Below are positions 1 to 7,136 of a stretch of DNA of 18,292 nucleotides, piece after piece. Positions within the stretch are counted from its first letter, which is position 1. The number at the start of each line of letters is the position of its first letter. Source of the DNA: UBA7672 sp038326205 (lineage in GTDB: Bacteria > Pseudomonadota > Alphaproteobacteria > Caulobacterales > Hyphomonadaceae); assembly GCA_038326205.1 (NCBI GenBank), contig JBBQJV010000075.1, positions 1 through 18,292 of the forward strand. The letters are read 5' to 3'. Position numbers and translations under genes: made by a program. The notes under the pieces are model-generated. The model saw nothing but the letters and a program-made list of their open reading frames with translations, was not told where the DNA came from and did not search any database.

Positions 1-1
1 G

Positions 2-325
2 CGAAGCGGGCCTGCCGATGAAGGAAGACGCGATCTTGCCAGCGGCATCGTGTTCATCGGCGATCTCGACCCCGCGCTGAAGGCGTTCGACGACCGCGAT
101 GGCAAGCTGTTGTGGAGTGCGCCGCTCGATGCCAATCCAAGCGCGACACTGATCACCTACAGCGTCGGCCAGACCCAGTATGTTGCGGTCGTCACGGGCA
201 TGAGCAACTTCCACATCGGGGCCATGGCGCCGCGTTATCAGAAATTCCGCGCGGCCCACGGCCTCCCCGCCATCACGCAGCCAACCGGCGAGCCATCCAT
301 TCAGGTCTTCGCGCTAAGCAAATAG
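2..325 (+). CDS. PQQ-dependent dehydrogenase, C-terminal fragment
   Basis: The reading frame is open to the left edge and ends at TAG 323-325, so only the last 107 residues are present. The segment GDLDPALKAFDDRDGKLLW followed by a TYSVGQTQYVAVVTG stretch is the typical last blade of PQQ-dependent alcohol/glucose dehydrogenases, a propeller repeat with the pattern FxAFDxxTGKxLW then a Y-x-V-x-G-x-Q-Y-V-A-V strand. Such enzymes act in the periplasm and pass electrons to the respiratory chain. Cofactor and metal ligands lie upstream and are not visible, so the substrate cannot be named. The first 16 codons or so do not resemble the family as well as what follows. The gene converges on the amidase with about 60 bases between the stops. 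Confidence 0.72.
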   Translation, partial: RSGPADEGRRDLASGIVFIGDLDPALKAFDDRDGKLLWSAPLDANPSATLITYSVGQTQYVAVVTGMSNFHIGAMAPRYQKFRAAHGLPAITQPTGEPSIQVFALSK

Positions 326-386
326 AGCGTCAGGCGCGTTTAGCTGAGCGGAATGACGACCGAAGGGAAGTGCGGGCAGCGATGCT

Positions 387-1811
387 TCAGCCCCACACCT
401 GCGGCTTGCGTCCGCTCCACGGCGCTTCTTTTTCCAGCTGCGCGGCGAGGCGGAAGAGGGTGGCTTCGTCGGCGAATTTGGCGGTGAACATCATGCCGAT
501 CGGAAGGCCTTTTTCGTCCATTTCCAGCGGCAGGCTCATCGAGGGTTGGCCGGAGAAGTTGAAAGGTGGCGTGAAGGGATAGAGCCGGCCCTGCCGCTTG
601 TTGAGTTCGCGCGGCTCGACCGTGTTGGGATCGATGAAGCCGATCTCCGGCACGGGCTGGCCCATCACGGGGCAGAGATAGACGTCAATGTCGGCGAAGG
701 CGGCGAGCGTCTTGTAGTTCAGCATCCGCGTTTCCTGCAGGGAGCGCATGACGTCCGCACCGGTCTGGCGCTTGCCAGCCTTCAGGATGGCCCAAGTGAG
801 AGGCTCGAGTTCATCGGGCTCTGGTTCGCGGCCGAGTTCATCGGCGAGACGCGCCATGCCCGCTGCAAAATTGCCTGCCGCTGCAGCGCCGCGCGATGCG
901 TAGAGCGCGCGGTAGTCAATGTTGAGGCCGCGCTCGATCACCTCGTGCCCGAGGCCCTTGAGTAGAGCGGCGGTGCGATCGAGGGCTGCCTGAATCTCTG
1001 GGTCGATCGGGCGGCCGTTGGGGGTCTCGGACGAGAACGCGATGCGGAGCTTGCCGGGGCTGCGGTGGATTTCGTCGGCATAGGGACGATCCTTGGCGGG
1101 CGCGGGATAGGGCGCGTTTGGCTCGGCATAGCCGGTCGCATCCAGCATCACTGCGCTATCTCGCACCGTACGCGTAACAACGTGATCGACGACATTGCCC
1201 ATGGCATAATCGTAGCCGTCGGGCAGGTTGGGGTTGCGGTCGCGCGAGACTTTTAGCCCCACCAGTCCGCAGCATGCGGCTGGGATACGGATCGAGCCAA
1301 GGCCATCCGAAGCATGGGCAAGCGGTACGATGCCTGCCGCAACGGCAGAGGCGCTGCCGCCGGATGATCCGCCAGAAATGTGCGAGGGATTCCACGGATT
1401 GCGGCACGGCCCAAGCGCCCCGCTCTCAGTCGTGCCGGTAATGCCGTACTCAGGCGTGTTGGTTTTGCCGAGCAGGATCGCGCCTGACTCCCGATACCTT
1501 GTCGTGAGGCCGCTATCCTGCGCATCTACGAAGCCGCGCGTATATCTGCTGCCCGAGCTGCGGGGCCATCCGGCGACCGGCATGGCGAGGTCTTTGATTA
1601 GGAACGGCACGCCCCTGAAGGGCCCATCGGGCAGGCGTCCTTCCGCCTGCTTGCGTGCGTCGTCATAGCCCTTGAAGACCACAGCATTTAGTTTCGGATT
1701 GTGTCGCTCGATCCGCGCAATGGCCGCTTCGGTCAGCTCAAGAGATGAGACTTTGCCCTTGCGCACGAGCTCGGCCAGACCGACGCCATCATAGCTGGAA
1801 TACTGGTCCAT
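387..1811 (-). CDS. Amidase-signature family hydrolase
   Basis: A 474-residue protein of the amidase signature family (GatA, fatty acid amide hydrolase and 6-aminohexanoate cyclic-dimer hydrolase relatives), which hydrolyses C-N amide bonds. The Ser-cisSer-Lys triad is legible: Lys73 in PFLIKDL, cis-Ser149 in GGSSGGSA and the nucleophile Ser173 in DGLGSIRIPA. The spacing of 24 residues between the two serines matches FAAH. The usual GGS before the nucleophile is LGS here. The start at 1811 is chosen over an upstream one at 2066 because an excellent SD (GGAGGGA, minus strand, 1817-1823) lies about seven bases before it and because the upstream extension has no family similarity and crosses the metA leader. 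It is not linked to gatB or gatC, so a stand-alone amidase is likelier than the tRNA amidotransferase. Substrate unknown. It is divergent from metA. Confidence 0.88.
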   Translation of the reverse strand: MDQYSSYDGVGLAELVRKGKVSSLELTEAAIARIERHNPKLNAVVFKGYDDARKQAEGRLPDGPFRGVPFLIKDLAMPVAGWPRSSGSRYTRGFVDAQDSGLTTRYRESGAILLGKTNTPEYGITGTTESGALGPCRNPWNPSHISGGSSGGSASAVAAGIVPLAHASDGLGSIRIPAACCGLVGLKVSRDRNPNLPDGYDYAMGNVVDHVVTRTVRDSAVMLDATGYAEPNAPYPAPAKDRPYADEIHRSPGKLRIAFSSETPNGRPIDPEIQAALDRTAALLKGLGHEVIERGLNIDYRALYASRGAAAAGNFAAGMARLADELGREPEPDELEPLTWAILKAGKRQTGADVMRSLQETRMLNYKTLAAFADIDVYLCPVMGQPVPEIGFIDPNTVEPRELNKRQGRLYPFTPPFNFSGQPSMSLPLEMDEKGLPIGMMFTAKFADEATLFRLAAQLEKEAPWSGRKPQVWG

Positions 1812-1864
1812 TGGGTTCCCTCCGGCTGGCTGACCTGCCGGGGCGGGACGCCCTGTGATCGGCC

Positions 1865-1892
1865 TTGTTGCCAAAGAGCATATCGATATTCT
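1865..1892 (+). promoter_or_regulatory. Candidate promoter of the metA leader
   Basis: TTGTTG at 1865-1870 and TATTCT at 1887-1892 are separated by 16 bases. This would place the transcript start close to 1899, exactly where the riboswitch P1 stem begins. The -10 region overlaps a 10-bp palindrome ATATCGATAT (1880-1889). The match to consensus is only fair; the position relative to the riboswitch is the main support. Confidence 0.4.
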
Positions 1893-1898
1893 AAAAGG

Positions 1899-1979
1899 GG
1901 CCAGCATCAAGAGTTGGGGCGACGCCCAACGCCAACCTGCCGACCGGGCAAGGTGGCGCTCCGTAAGGGGGATGTGGCC
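1899..1979 (+). promoter_or_regulatory. SAM-I-clan riboswitch aptamer upstream of metA
   Basis: A four-helix RNA fits the SAM-I core. P1 is 1899-1908 with 1971-1979 (9 bp, G1904 bulged). J1/2 carries AUCAAGAG at 1906-1913, identical to A6-G13 of the Thermoanaerobacter SAM-I aptamer. P2 is a short hairpin, 1913-1918 with 1925-1930. P3 is 1931-1941 with 1947-1957, containing the CA(A)CC/GGUG asymmetric pocket. P4 is 1959-1962 with 1967-1970, capped by GUAA. Mapped SAM contacts are all present: G11=1911, C44=1933, A45=1934, A46=1935, C47=1936, U57=1954, G58=1955, U88=1973. P2 is too short for the usual kink-turn, so this is closer to the SAM-I/IV variants than to classical SAM-I. Lying directly before metA, it should switch methionine synthesis off when SAM is plentiful. 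Confidence 0.88.
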
Positions 1980-2039
1980 GATCCGGCAATGATACGGACC
2001 CAGCCACAGCGTCATTCCCGAAAGTAGAAGGACTGACGC
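1973..2039 (+). promoter_or_regulatory. metA riboswitch expression platform (anti-P1 helix and RBS sequestor)
   Basis: Two helices downstream of the aptamer give a translational switch. The sequestor pairs GCGTCA (2009-2014) with TGACGC (2034-2039). After one mismatch it pairs TCC (2016-2018) with GGA (2030-2032), which is the core of the metA ribosome binding site AAGGA (2028-2032). The alternative helix pairs TGTGGC (1973-1978), the 3' strand of aptamer P1, with GCCACA (2003-2008), with TCCG/CGGA (1982-1985, 1995-1998) inside it. P1 and this helix cannot coexist. There is no U-run, which argues against a terminator. The direction of switching (SAM bound = P1 formed = metA off) is inferred. 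Confidence 0.6.
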
Positions 2040-2042
2040 ATC

Positions 2043-2972
2043 GTGCCGATCAAGATTCCAGACCACCTGCCCGCCCGCCAGACCCTCCAGACCGAAGGCG
2101 TTGCGGTCATGCGCGAGACGGACGCCGTGCGGCAGGACATCCGGCCGCTACGCATCGGCCTCCTTAACCTGATGCCCAACAAGATCAGCACCGAGACGCA
2201 ACTCGCGCGCCTGCTGGGCGCGACGCCCCTGCAGATCGAGATGACGCTGGTGCGGATCACGGACCACGTCGCGCGCAACGCCTCGCCGGATCACATGTCG
2301 GCCTTCTATCGTCCGTGGTCGGAAGTGAGTGACGAGAAGTTCGACGGCTTCATCATCACGGGTGCGCCGGTCGAGCGCTTGCCGTTCGAGGAGGTGACGT
2401 ACTGGTCCGAGCTGCAGCGCATCCTCGACTGGACGCAGACTCATGTGCATTCCACGTTCAACATCTGCTGGGCGGCGCAGGCGGCGGTCCATCATTTCCA
2501 CGGCGTTCCCAAGCACGAACTGCCGGGCAAGGCTTTCGGCGTCTACCTGCAGCGCAATTGCGAGCCATCATCGCCGTACCTGCGTGGCTTCTCCGATGAT
2601 TTCGCCATTCCGGTTTCCCGCTGGACTGAAGTTCGCGCCGCGGACCTGCCCAGCCGGAGCGGGCTGCGCGTCTTGGCCGACAGCGAAGAGACCGGGCTCT
2701 GCCTGCTGAATGATCCGCAGCACCGGTCGATCCACATGTTCAACCATGTCGAGTACGATACCGAGACGCTGCATGGCGAATTCAGCCGCGATGGCGGGGC
2801 AGTTCCGGCCAATTACTTCCCAGGGGACGATCCGTCCCGGCCACCACAGAACCGGTGGCGCAGCCACGCTCATCTGCTTTTCGGCAACTGGATCAACGAG
2901 ATCTACCAGACCGCTCCATTCGACATCCAGAATATCGGTGTCGCAGGCGTGGGCGTCCGAAACGTCGCGTAG
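2043..2972 (+). CDS. metA: Homoserine O-acyltransferase, predicted acetyl-CoA-specific (MetA family)
   Basis: This 309-residue protein aligns with MetA along its whole length (E. coli MetA is also 309). It acylates the hydroxyl of L-homoserine, the first committed step of methionine synthesis, in the cytoplasm. Catalytic Cys142 (STFNICWAAQAA), His235 and Glu237 (NHVEYD) and the conserved Lys47 (NLMPNKI) fall at the E. coli numbers. Residue 111 is Glu (TGAPVE), whereas succinyl-specific MetA has Gly. Glu111 is the published determinant of acetyl-CoA use in this family, so homoserine acetyltransferase (metAA) is more likely than succinyltransferase. The GTG start gives the family-typical MPIKIPDHLP N-terminus, with AAGGA ten bases upstream. 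Expression is probably controlled by the SAM riboswitch in the leader. About 215 bases without a clear promoter or gene separate it from mrcA. Confidence 0.95.
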   Translation: MPIKIPDHLPARQTLQTEGVAVMRETDAVRQDIRPLRIGLLNLMPNKISTETQLARLLGATPLQIEMTLVRITDHVARNASPDHMSAFYRPWSEVSDEKFDGFIITGAPVERLPFEEVTYWSELQRILDWTQTHVHSTFNICWAAQAAVHHFHGVPKHELPGKAFGVYLQRNCEPSSPYLRGFSDDFAIPVSRWTEVRAADLPSRSGLRVLADSEETGLCLLNDPQHRSIHMFNHVEYDTETLHGEFSRDGGAVPANYFPGDDPSRPPQNRWRSHAHLLFGNWINEIYQTAPFDIQNIGVAGVGVRNVA

Positions 2973-3111
2973 GCGAAAGGACTTGGGGCCCTCTGCCTGA
3001 CAACGGCCTGCGGCAACCATGTGCTGAGTTTAACCCAGTCTAGGCCTGTCATACCGGGTTCCAACGCCTTAAAGTCACCCCAAATCTCGGTGATTCCGGA
3101 CCTTCAAGCGC

Positions 3112-3147
3112 CAGACCGCCCCCGTCTTGTTTTTGGGGACCAGTCTG
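3112..3147 (+). other. Hairpin in the metA-mrcA intergenic region
   Basis: CAGAC (3112-3116) pairs with GTCTG (3143-3147), and inside it CCCC (3120-3123) pairs with GGGG (3135-3138). It lies about 40 bases before mrcA. There is no U-run after it, and the T-run sits in the loop, so it is not a standard intrinsic terminator. It could be part of the mrcA leader or chance. Confidence 0.3.
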
Positions 3148-3187
3148 TGCGACGGGACGTACACTTTCGAGCCTGGCCGGTGGATAC

Positions 3188-5848
3188 ATGGAATTGTCGA
3201 TGCCTCGAATGAACTGGAAGACGATCCTGATCGGGACTACCTCGGTGATCGGCGTCGTGGTCGTCGCTTCGGCCGTCTGGTTCTTCATGGTGACGCAGAA
3301 CATGCCGTCCGAGGAACAGCTTCGGAACTACGAGCCGCCGATCATGAGCCGCGTCCACGCTGGGGACGGAAAGCTGGTGGCAGAATTCGCGACCGAGCAC
3401 CGCGTCTACGTGCCATCGGAAGAGCTGCCTGATCAGTTGATCAAGGCGTTCATTTCGGCGGAGGACAAGACCTTTTTCGAGCACTCAGGCATCGATCTCT
3501 GGGGCATGTTCCGCGGCACGGTGGTGAACGCGCTACAGGGCAAGCGCATGACCGGCGGATCGACGATCACGCAGCAGGTCGTGAAGAACATGCTTACGGG
3601 TGACGAGCGCTCGATCGACCGCAAGGTGCGCGAGGCCGTGTTGGCGATGCGTATCGAAGGGCAGCTGACGAAAGACCAGATCCTCGAACTCTACATGAAC
3701 GAGATCTATCTCGGCGGACGTTCCTATGGTGTCGGCGCCGCCGCGTTGAACTATTTCGGCAAGTCACTTGGCGATCTGACCCTGGCCGAGTGCGCGATGC
3801 TGGGCGGGCTGCCGCAACAGCCGGGCCGTGTGAACCCGATCCTCAATCCCACCGCGGCGATCAAGCGCCGCAACTACGTGATCGGTCGGATGCTCGAGAA
3901 CGGCTATATCAGCAAAGCGGAAGCCGTTCAGGCGCTGGCTGAGCCGCTGAAAGTGGTTGATCGTCTCAACACCGACGAAAATCAGGCGTCTGCTTACTAT
4001 GTCGAGGAGTTGCGCAAGGAGATCCTTTCGCTGGGTGAGAAGCAGAAGCTGGAAGGCATCAACAGCCGCGAAGATGCGCAGAAGGCCTTGCTCGGCGGCG
4101 GGCTCTCGATCCGTTCGACGCTGGACTCCAACCTCCAGCTGATCGCACAAACTGCGCTGCAGGCCGGACTCGAGAGCTATGACCGCCGTCATGGCTGGCG
4201 CGGACCGCTGGGCGCACTCACGGTCGACGACAAGTTTGCAGAGAGCCTCAAAGCCTTTGCAAACACCGAAGACAACAAGGTGAAAATCCTCGGCGGTCGC
4301 AATGACTGGCAGCTTGCAGTTGTGCGCTCGGTCTCGCGCGAGAGCGTGCGCCTTGGTCTTAACAGTGGCGAGACAGGCACGCTGCATGCTGACGATGTAA
4401 AGTGGGCGTCGACCCACAAGCGCGCGGTTGGCGGAGATAGGGGACTGAAGGCGGGTGACGTGATTTTTGTCGCCGACCAACCCGCGCCTGATATCACCAC
4501 GCAGCTCATCACCGACTATGGCGTGACCAAGACGCGCGCCGCCAATGCTGCGTGGCGTCTGCGTCAGGTGCCCGCGCTGCAAGGCGCGCTGATCGCGATG
4601 GACCCGCACACCGGCCGCGTGCTCGCGATGAGCGGCGGCTACTCGTTCGATGCCAGCAAGTTCAATCGCGCCATCCAGGCCAAGCGCCAGCCCGGTTCGT
4701 CCTTCAAGCCATTCGTCTATGCTGCCGCGCTCGAGACGCCTGATCCTGCAACCGGCCTCTTCAAGTGGACGCCATCCTATCGCGTGCTCGATACGCCGTA
4801 CGTCTCGTGCGATCCGAACCAGGACAAATGCTACAAGCCGGAGAACTACTCGAAAGAGTTCTACGGTCTCACGCCGTTGCGCATTGGCGTCGAGAAGTCG
4901 CGCAACGCGATGACCGTGCGTCTGGCGTCAGAAATCGGCTTCGACAAGGTGTCGAAGATCGGCGTGCGTATGGGCATCTATGAAACGTTGCCGCCTTATG
5001 AATCGATGGCGCTCGGTGCAGGCGACACCACGCTGATGCGCATGGCGATCGGCTATGCGGAACTCGTGAATGGCGGCAAGCAGGTTCGTCCTGTCATGTT
5101 CGACCGGATCCAGAACCGTTACGGAAAAACGGTCTATCGCACCGACCAGCGCGCGTGCCCGACCTGTCTCACTGAATGGAAAGACAATATGGAGCCGCCG
5201 GAACTGGCTGACGATCGCCAGCAACTGCTCGATCCGGTCACAGCCTATCAGATCGTATCGATCCTCGAAGGCGTCGTGCAGCGCGGCACCGGATCGACCG
5301 TTCGATCCGTCGGCAAACCCATTGCCGCCAAGACCGGCACGTCCAACGATCAGTTCGACGCTTGGACGATGGGCTTCAGCCCGGACCTCGTGGCGGGCGT
5401 GTGGATTGGCTTCGACCAGCCGCACGATATGGGCACTGGCGAAACCGGTGGCCGTCTGGCCGCCCCGATCTTCCGCGATTTCATGCTGGCGGCCCTGAAG
5501 GACCGTCCGGCGGTCACGTTCCGCGTGCCAAGTGGTGTCGAGCACGTCGAGGTCGACGCCGACACGGGATGCCAGCCGGGACCGGATACGCGCCTGATCA
5601 TCACCGAGGCGTTCAAGCCCGGTACGGCGCCGACGGATCGTTGCGAAGCGCCGATCGGAGCGGACGGCTATCGCGTCGACTACAGCAAGATGGAGGCGGG
5701 CGACGAGACGGCCTCGTCCACGCGCGATGGTCAGTCGCTGACGCCGACCAATTCGGGCCAGCCAGGCGATCCAAACAATCCCATTGGCCAGCCGGTCGAC
5801 CCCAATCAGCCACCAAGCGAATTGACTTTCGAGGACGGCACCTTCTAG
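3188..5848 (+). CDS. mrcA: Penicillin-binding protein 1A (bifunctional transglycosylase/transpeptidase)
   Basis: This 886-residue class A PBP polymerises lipid II glycan strands and cross-links the stem peptides in the periplasm. A short cytoplasmic tail and one membrane anchor (about residues 13-35) lead into the GT51 transglycosylase domain, with catalytic Glu92 in ISAEDKTFFEH, the GGSTITQQ motif near 123-130 and YMNEIYLGG near 168-176. An OB-like insert follows (about 330-430). The transpeptidase domain has the nucleophile Ser503 (SSFK, 503-506), SRN at 570-572 and KTG at 714-716. The tail after about residue 830 is Pro/Gln/Asn-rich and looks disordered. Starts at 3200 or 3209 are also possible; none has a clear SD. 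It is followed 39 bases later by prfB, probably co-transcribed. Confidence 0.96.
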   Translation: MELSMPRMNWKTILIGTTSVIGVVVVASAVWFFMVTQNMPSEEQLRNYEPPIMSRVHAGDGKLVAEFATEHRVYVPSEELPDQLIKAFISAEDKTFFEHSGIDLWGMFRGTVVNALQGKRMTGGSTITQQVVKNMLTGDERSIDRKVREAVLAMRIEGQLTKDQILELYMNEIYLGGRSYGVGAAALNYFGKSLGDLTLAECAMLGGLPQQPGRVNPILNPTAAIKRRNYVIGRMLENGYISKAEAVQALAEPLKVVDRLNTDENQASAYYVEELRKEILSLGEKQKLEGINSREDAQKALLGGGLSIRSTLDSNLQLIAQTALQAGLESYDRRHGWRGPLGALTVDDKFAESLKAFANTEDNKVKILGGRNDWQLAVVRSVSRESVRLGLNSGETGTLHADDVKWASTHKRAVGGDRGLKAGDVIFVADQPAPDITTQLITDYGVTKTRAANAAWRLRQVPALQGALIAMDPHTGRVLAMSGGYSFDASKFNRAIQAKRQPGSSFKPFVYAAALETPDPATGLFKWTPSYRVLDTPYVSCDPNQDKCYKPENYSKEFYGLTPLRIGVEKSRNAMTVRLASEIGFDKVSKIGVRMGIYETLPPYESMALGAGDTTLMRMAIGYAELVNGGKQVRPVMFDRIQNRYGKTVYRTDQRACPTCLTEWKDNMEPPELADDRQQLLDPVTAYQIVSILEGVVQRGTGSTVRSVGKPIAAKTGTSNDQFDAWTMGFSPDLVAGVWIGFDQPHDMGTGETGGRLAAPIFRDFMLAALKDRPAVTFRVPSGVEHVEVDADTGCQPGPDTRLIITEAFKPGTAPTDRCEAPIGADGYRVDYSKMEAGDETASSTRDGQSLTPTNSGQPGDPNNPIGQPVDPNQPPSELTFEDGTF

Positions 5849-5887
5849 ACGCTCTGGTTCGCCAGAAGAAACAGAACAGAGCAAGCT

Positions 5888-7013
5888 ATGACGCCTGAAG
5901 CCGAAAATATGGTCGAAACGATCCGGCAGTCGGTGAGCCTGCTGCGGAGGCGTCTTTGACTGGGGCTTTGCCGAAAAGCGCCTCGCTGAGCTGAACGCAC
6001 TCTCCGAGCGCGTTGATTTCTGGAACGATCCCCAGAAGGCGCAACCGCTGATGCGGGAGCGGAACCGGCTCGAGTCTGGCATGAACGATATCCGTGAACT
6101 GGAGCGTGAATCGAGCGACGCGGTCGAGCTGTGGGAGATGGCCGAGGCCGAGGGCGACAAGGGCGCGTTGGCGGAAATTGAAGCCAGCATTCGCGCAGCC
6201 TTGCAGAAGGCAAAGGATGCCGAGCTGAAGGCTCTGCTGTCGGGCGAAGTTGATCCCAACGACTGTTATATCGAGATCAACGCTGGCGCCGGCGGCACGG
6301 AAAGCCAGGACTGGGCCTCAATGCTGCGCCGCATGTACGTGCGTTACGCCAACGCGCGGGGCTACAAGATCGAGGAGATCGACGAGCACGGTGGAGAGAC
6401 GGCCGGTATCAAGTCGGCCACCATGCTGATCAAGGGCGAGTATGCCTATGGCTGGCTCAAGAGCGAGAGCGGCGTGCATCGTCTGGTGCGCATTTCACCC
6501 TACGATTCCAACGCCCGGCGCCACACCAGCTTCGCGAGCGTCTGGGTCTATCCCGTGATCGACGACACCATCCAGGTCGACATCCAGGAAAAGGATGTCC
6601 GCACGGACACCTACCGGGCGTCCGGTTCCGGCGGTCAGCACATCAACAAGACCGACTCCGCGGTTCGTCTCACGCACGCTCCGACAGGCATTGTAGTGGC
6701 CGTGCAGGCCGAACGCTCCCAACACAAGAACCGCGCCAAGGCGTGGGATATGTTGCGTGCAAGAATCTACGAAATGGAACTCAAGAAGCGGGAAGTCGCC
6801 GCGCAAGCCGAAGCTGATTCAAAGACCGAGATTGGCTGGGGCCGACAGATACGCAGCTATGTCCTGCAGCCTTACCAGATGGTGAAAGACCTCCGCACCG
6901 GTGTGGAAACATCCGACACCGGCGGCGTTCTGGACGGCGATCTGGAGGCGTTTCTACAAGCGTCGCTCAGCCACAAGCTGGGGCCGGAAACTGTCGTCGA
7001 AGATCTGGACTAG
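5888..7013 (+). CDS. prfB: Peptide chain release factor 2, with programmed +1 frameshift
   Basis: RF2 recognises UGA and UAA and releases the nascent peptide. The gene is in two frames. The zero frame starts at ATG 5888 and reads 23 codons to CTT TGA (5954-5959). Skipping T5957 continues in the +1 frame at GAC 5958 to the stop at 7011-7013, giving 374 residues (E. coli RF2: 365). This is the classic autoregulatory site: slippery CTT, in-frame TGA then C, and an SD-like CGGAGG (5945-5950) exactly three bases before CTT, as in E. coli. The peptidyl-hydrolysis motif GGQ is at residues 248-250. The anticodon-like tripeptide is SPY (203-205) rather than SPF, followed by DSNARRHTSFAS. Low RF2 lets TGA pause and shift; high RF2 terminates. 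Automatic gene callers would start it at 6051 and lose the N-terminus. Confidence 0.96.
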
Positions 7014-7045
7014 ATTCCGGACAGAACAATTGAGGCTGTTTTGCC

Positions 7046-7091
7046 TTGATTGATTGCTTGTGTGCTCAATATTTATCGAATATCGATAAAT
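7046..7091 (+). promoter_or_regulatory. Promoter with overlapping 9-bp dyad operator candidate
   Basis: A perfect inverted repeat, ATTTATCGA (7071-7079) and TCGATAAAT (7083-7091), is separated by ATA. This AT-rich island in GC-rich DNA lies 46 bases before the receptor gene. A TTGATT at 7046-7051 with a -10-like ATATTT at 7069-7074 (17-base spacer) would put the dyad across the -10 and start site, a typical repressor position. The regulator is not encoded in the window. Confidence 0.45.
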
Positions 7092-7136
7092 CAGGGTCAG
7101 GCGGCGTGAGTCCGCCCTCGAGCGGAGACGACGTGG

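Noticed and set aside
1812..2066. N-terminal extension of the amidase to the Met at 2066
   Set aside because: It would run through the metA riboswitch and start inside metA. The SD at 1817-1823 and the family start both favour 1811.
3112..3147. Intrinsic terminator of metA
   Set aside because: The T-run is in the loop and nothing U-rich follows the stem.
2979..3187. Small genes between metA and mrcA
   Set aside because: Short frames here overlap mrcA or metA, lack ribosome binding sites and show no coding-like composition.
4928..6259. A 443-codon minus-strand frame across the end of mrcA and start of prfB
   Set aside because: It overlaps two unmistakable genes and has the Arg/Ala-rich composition typical of a shadow frame.
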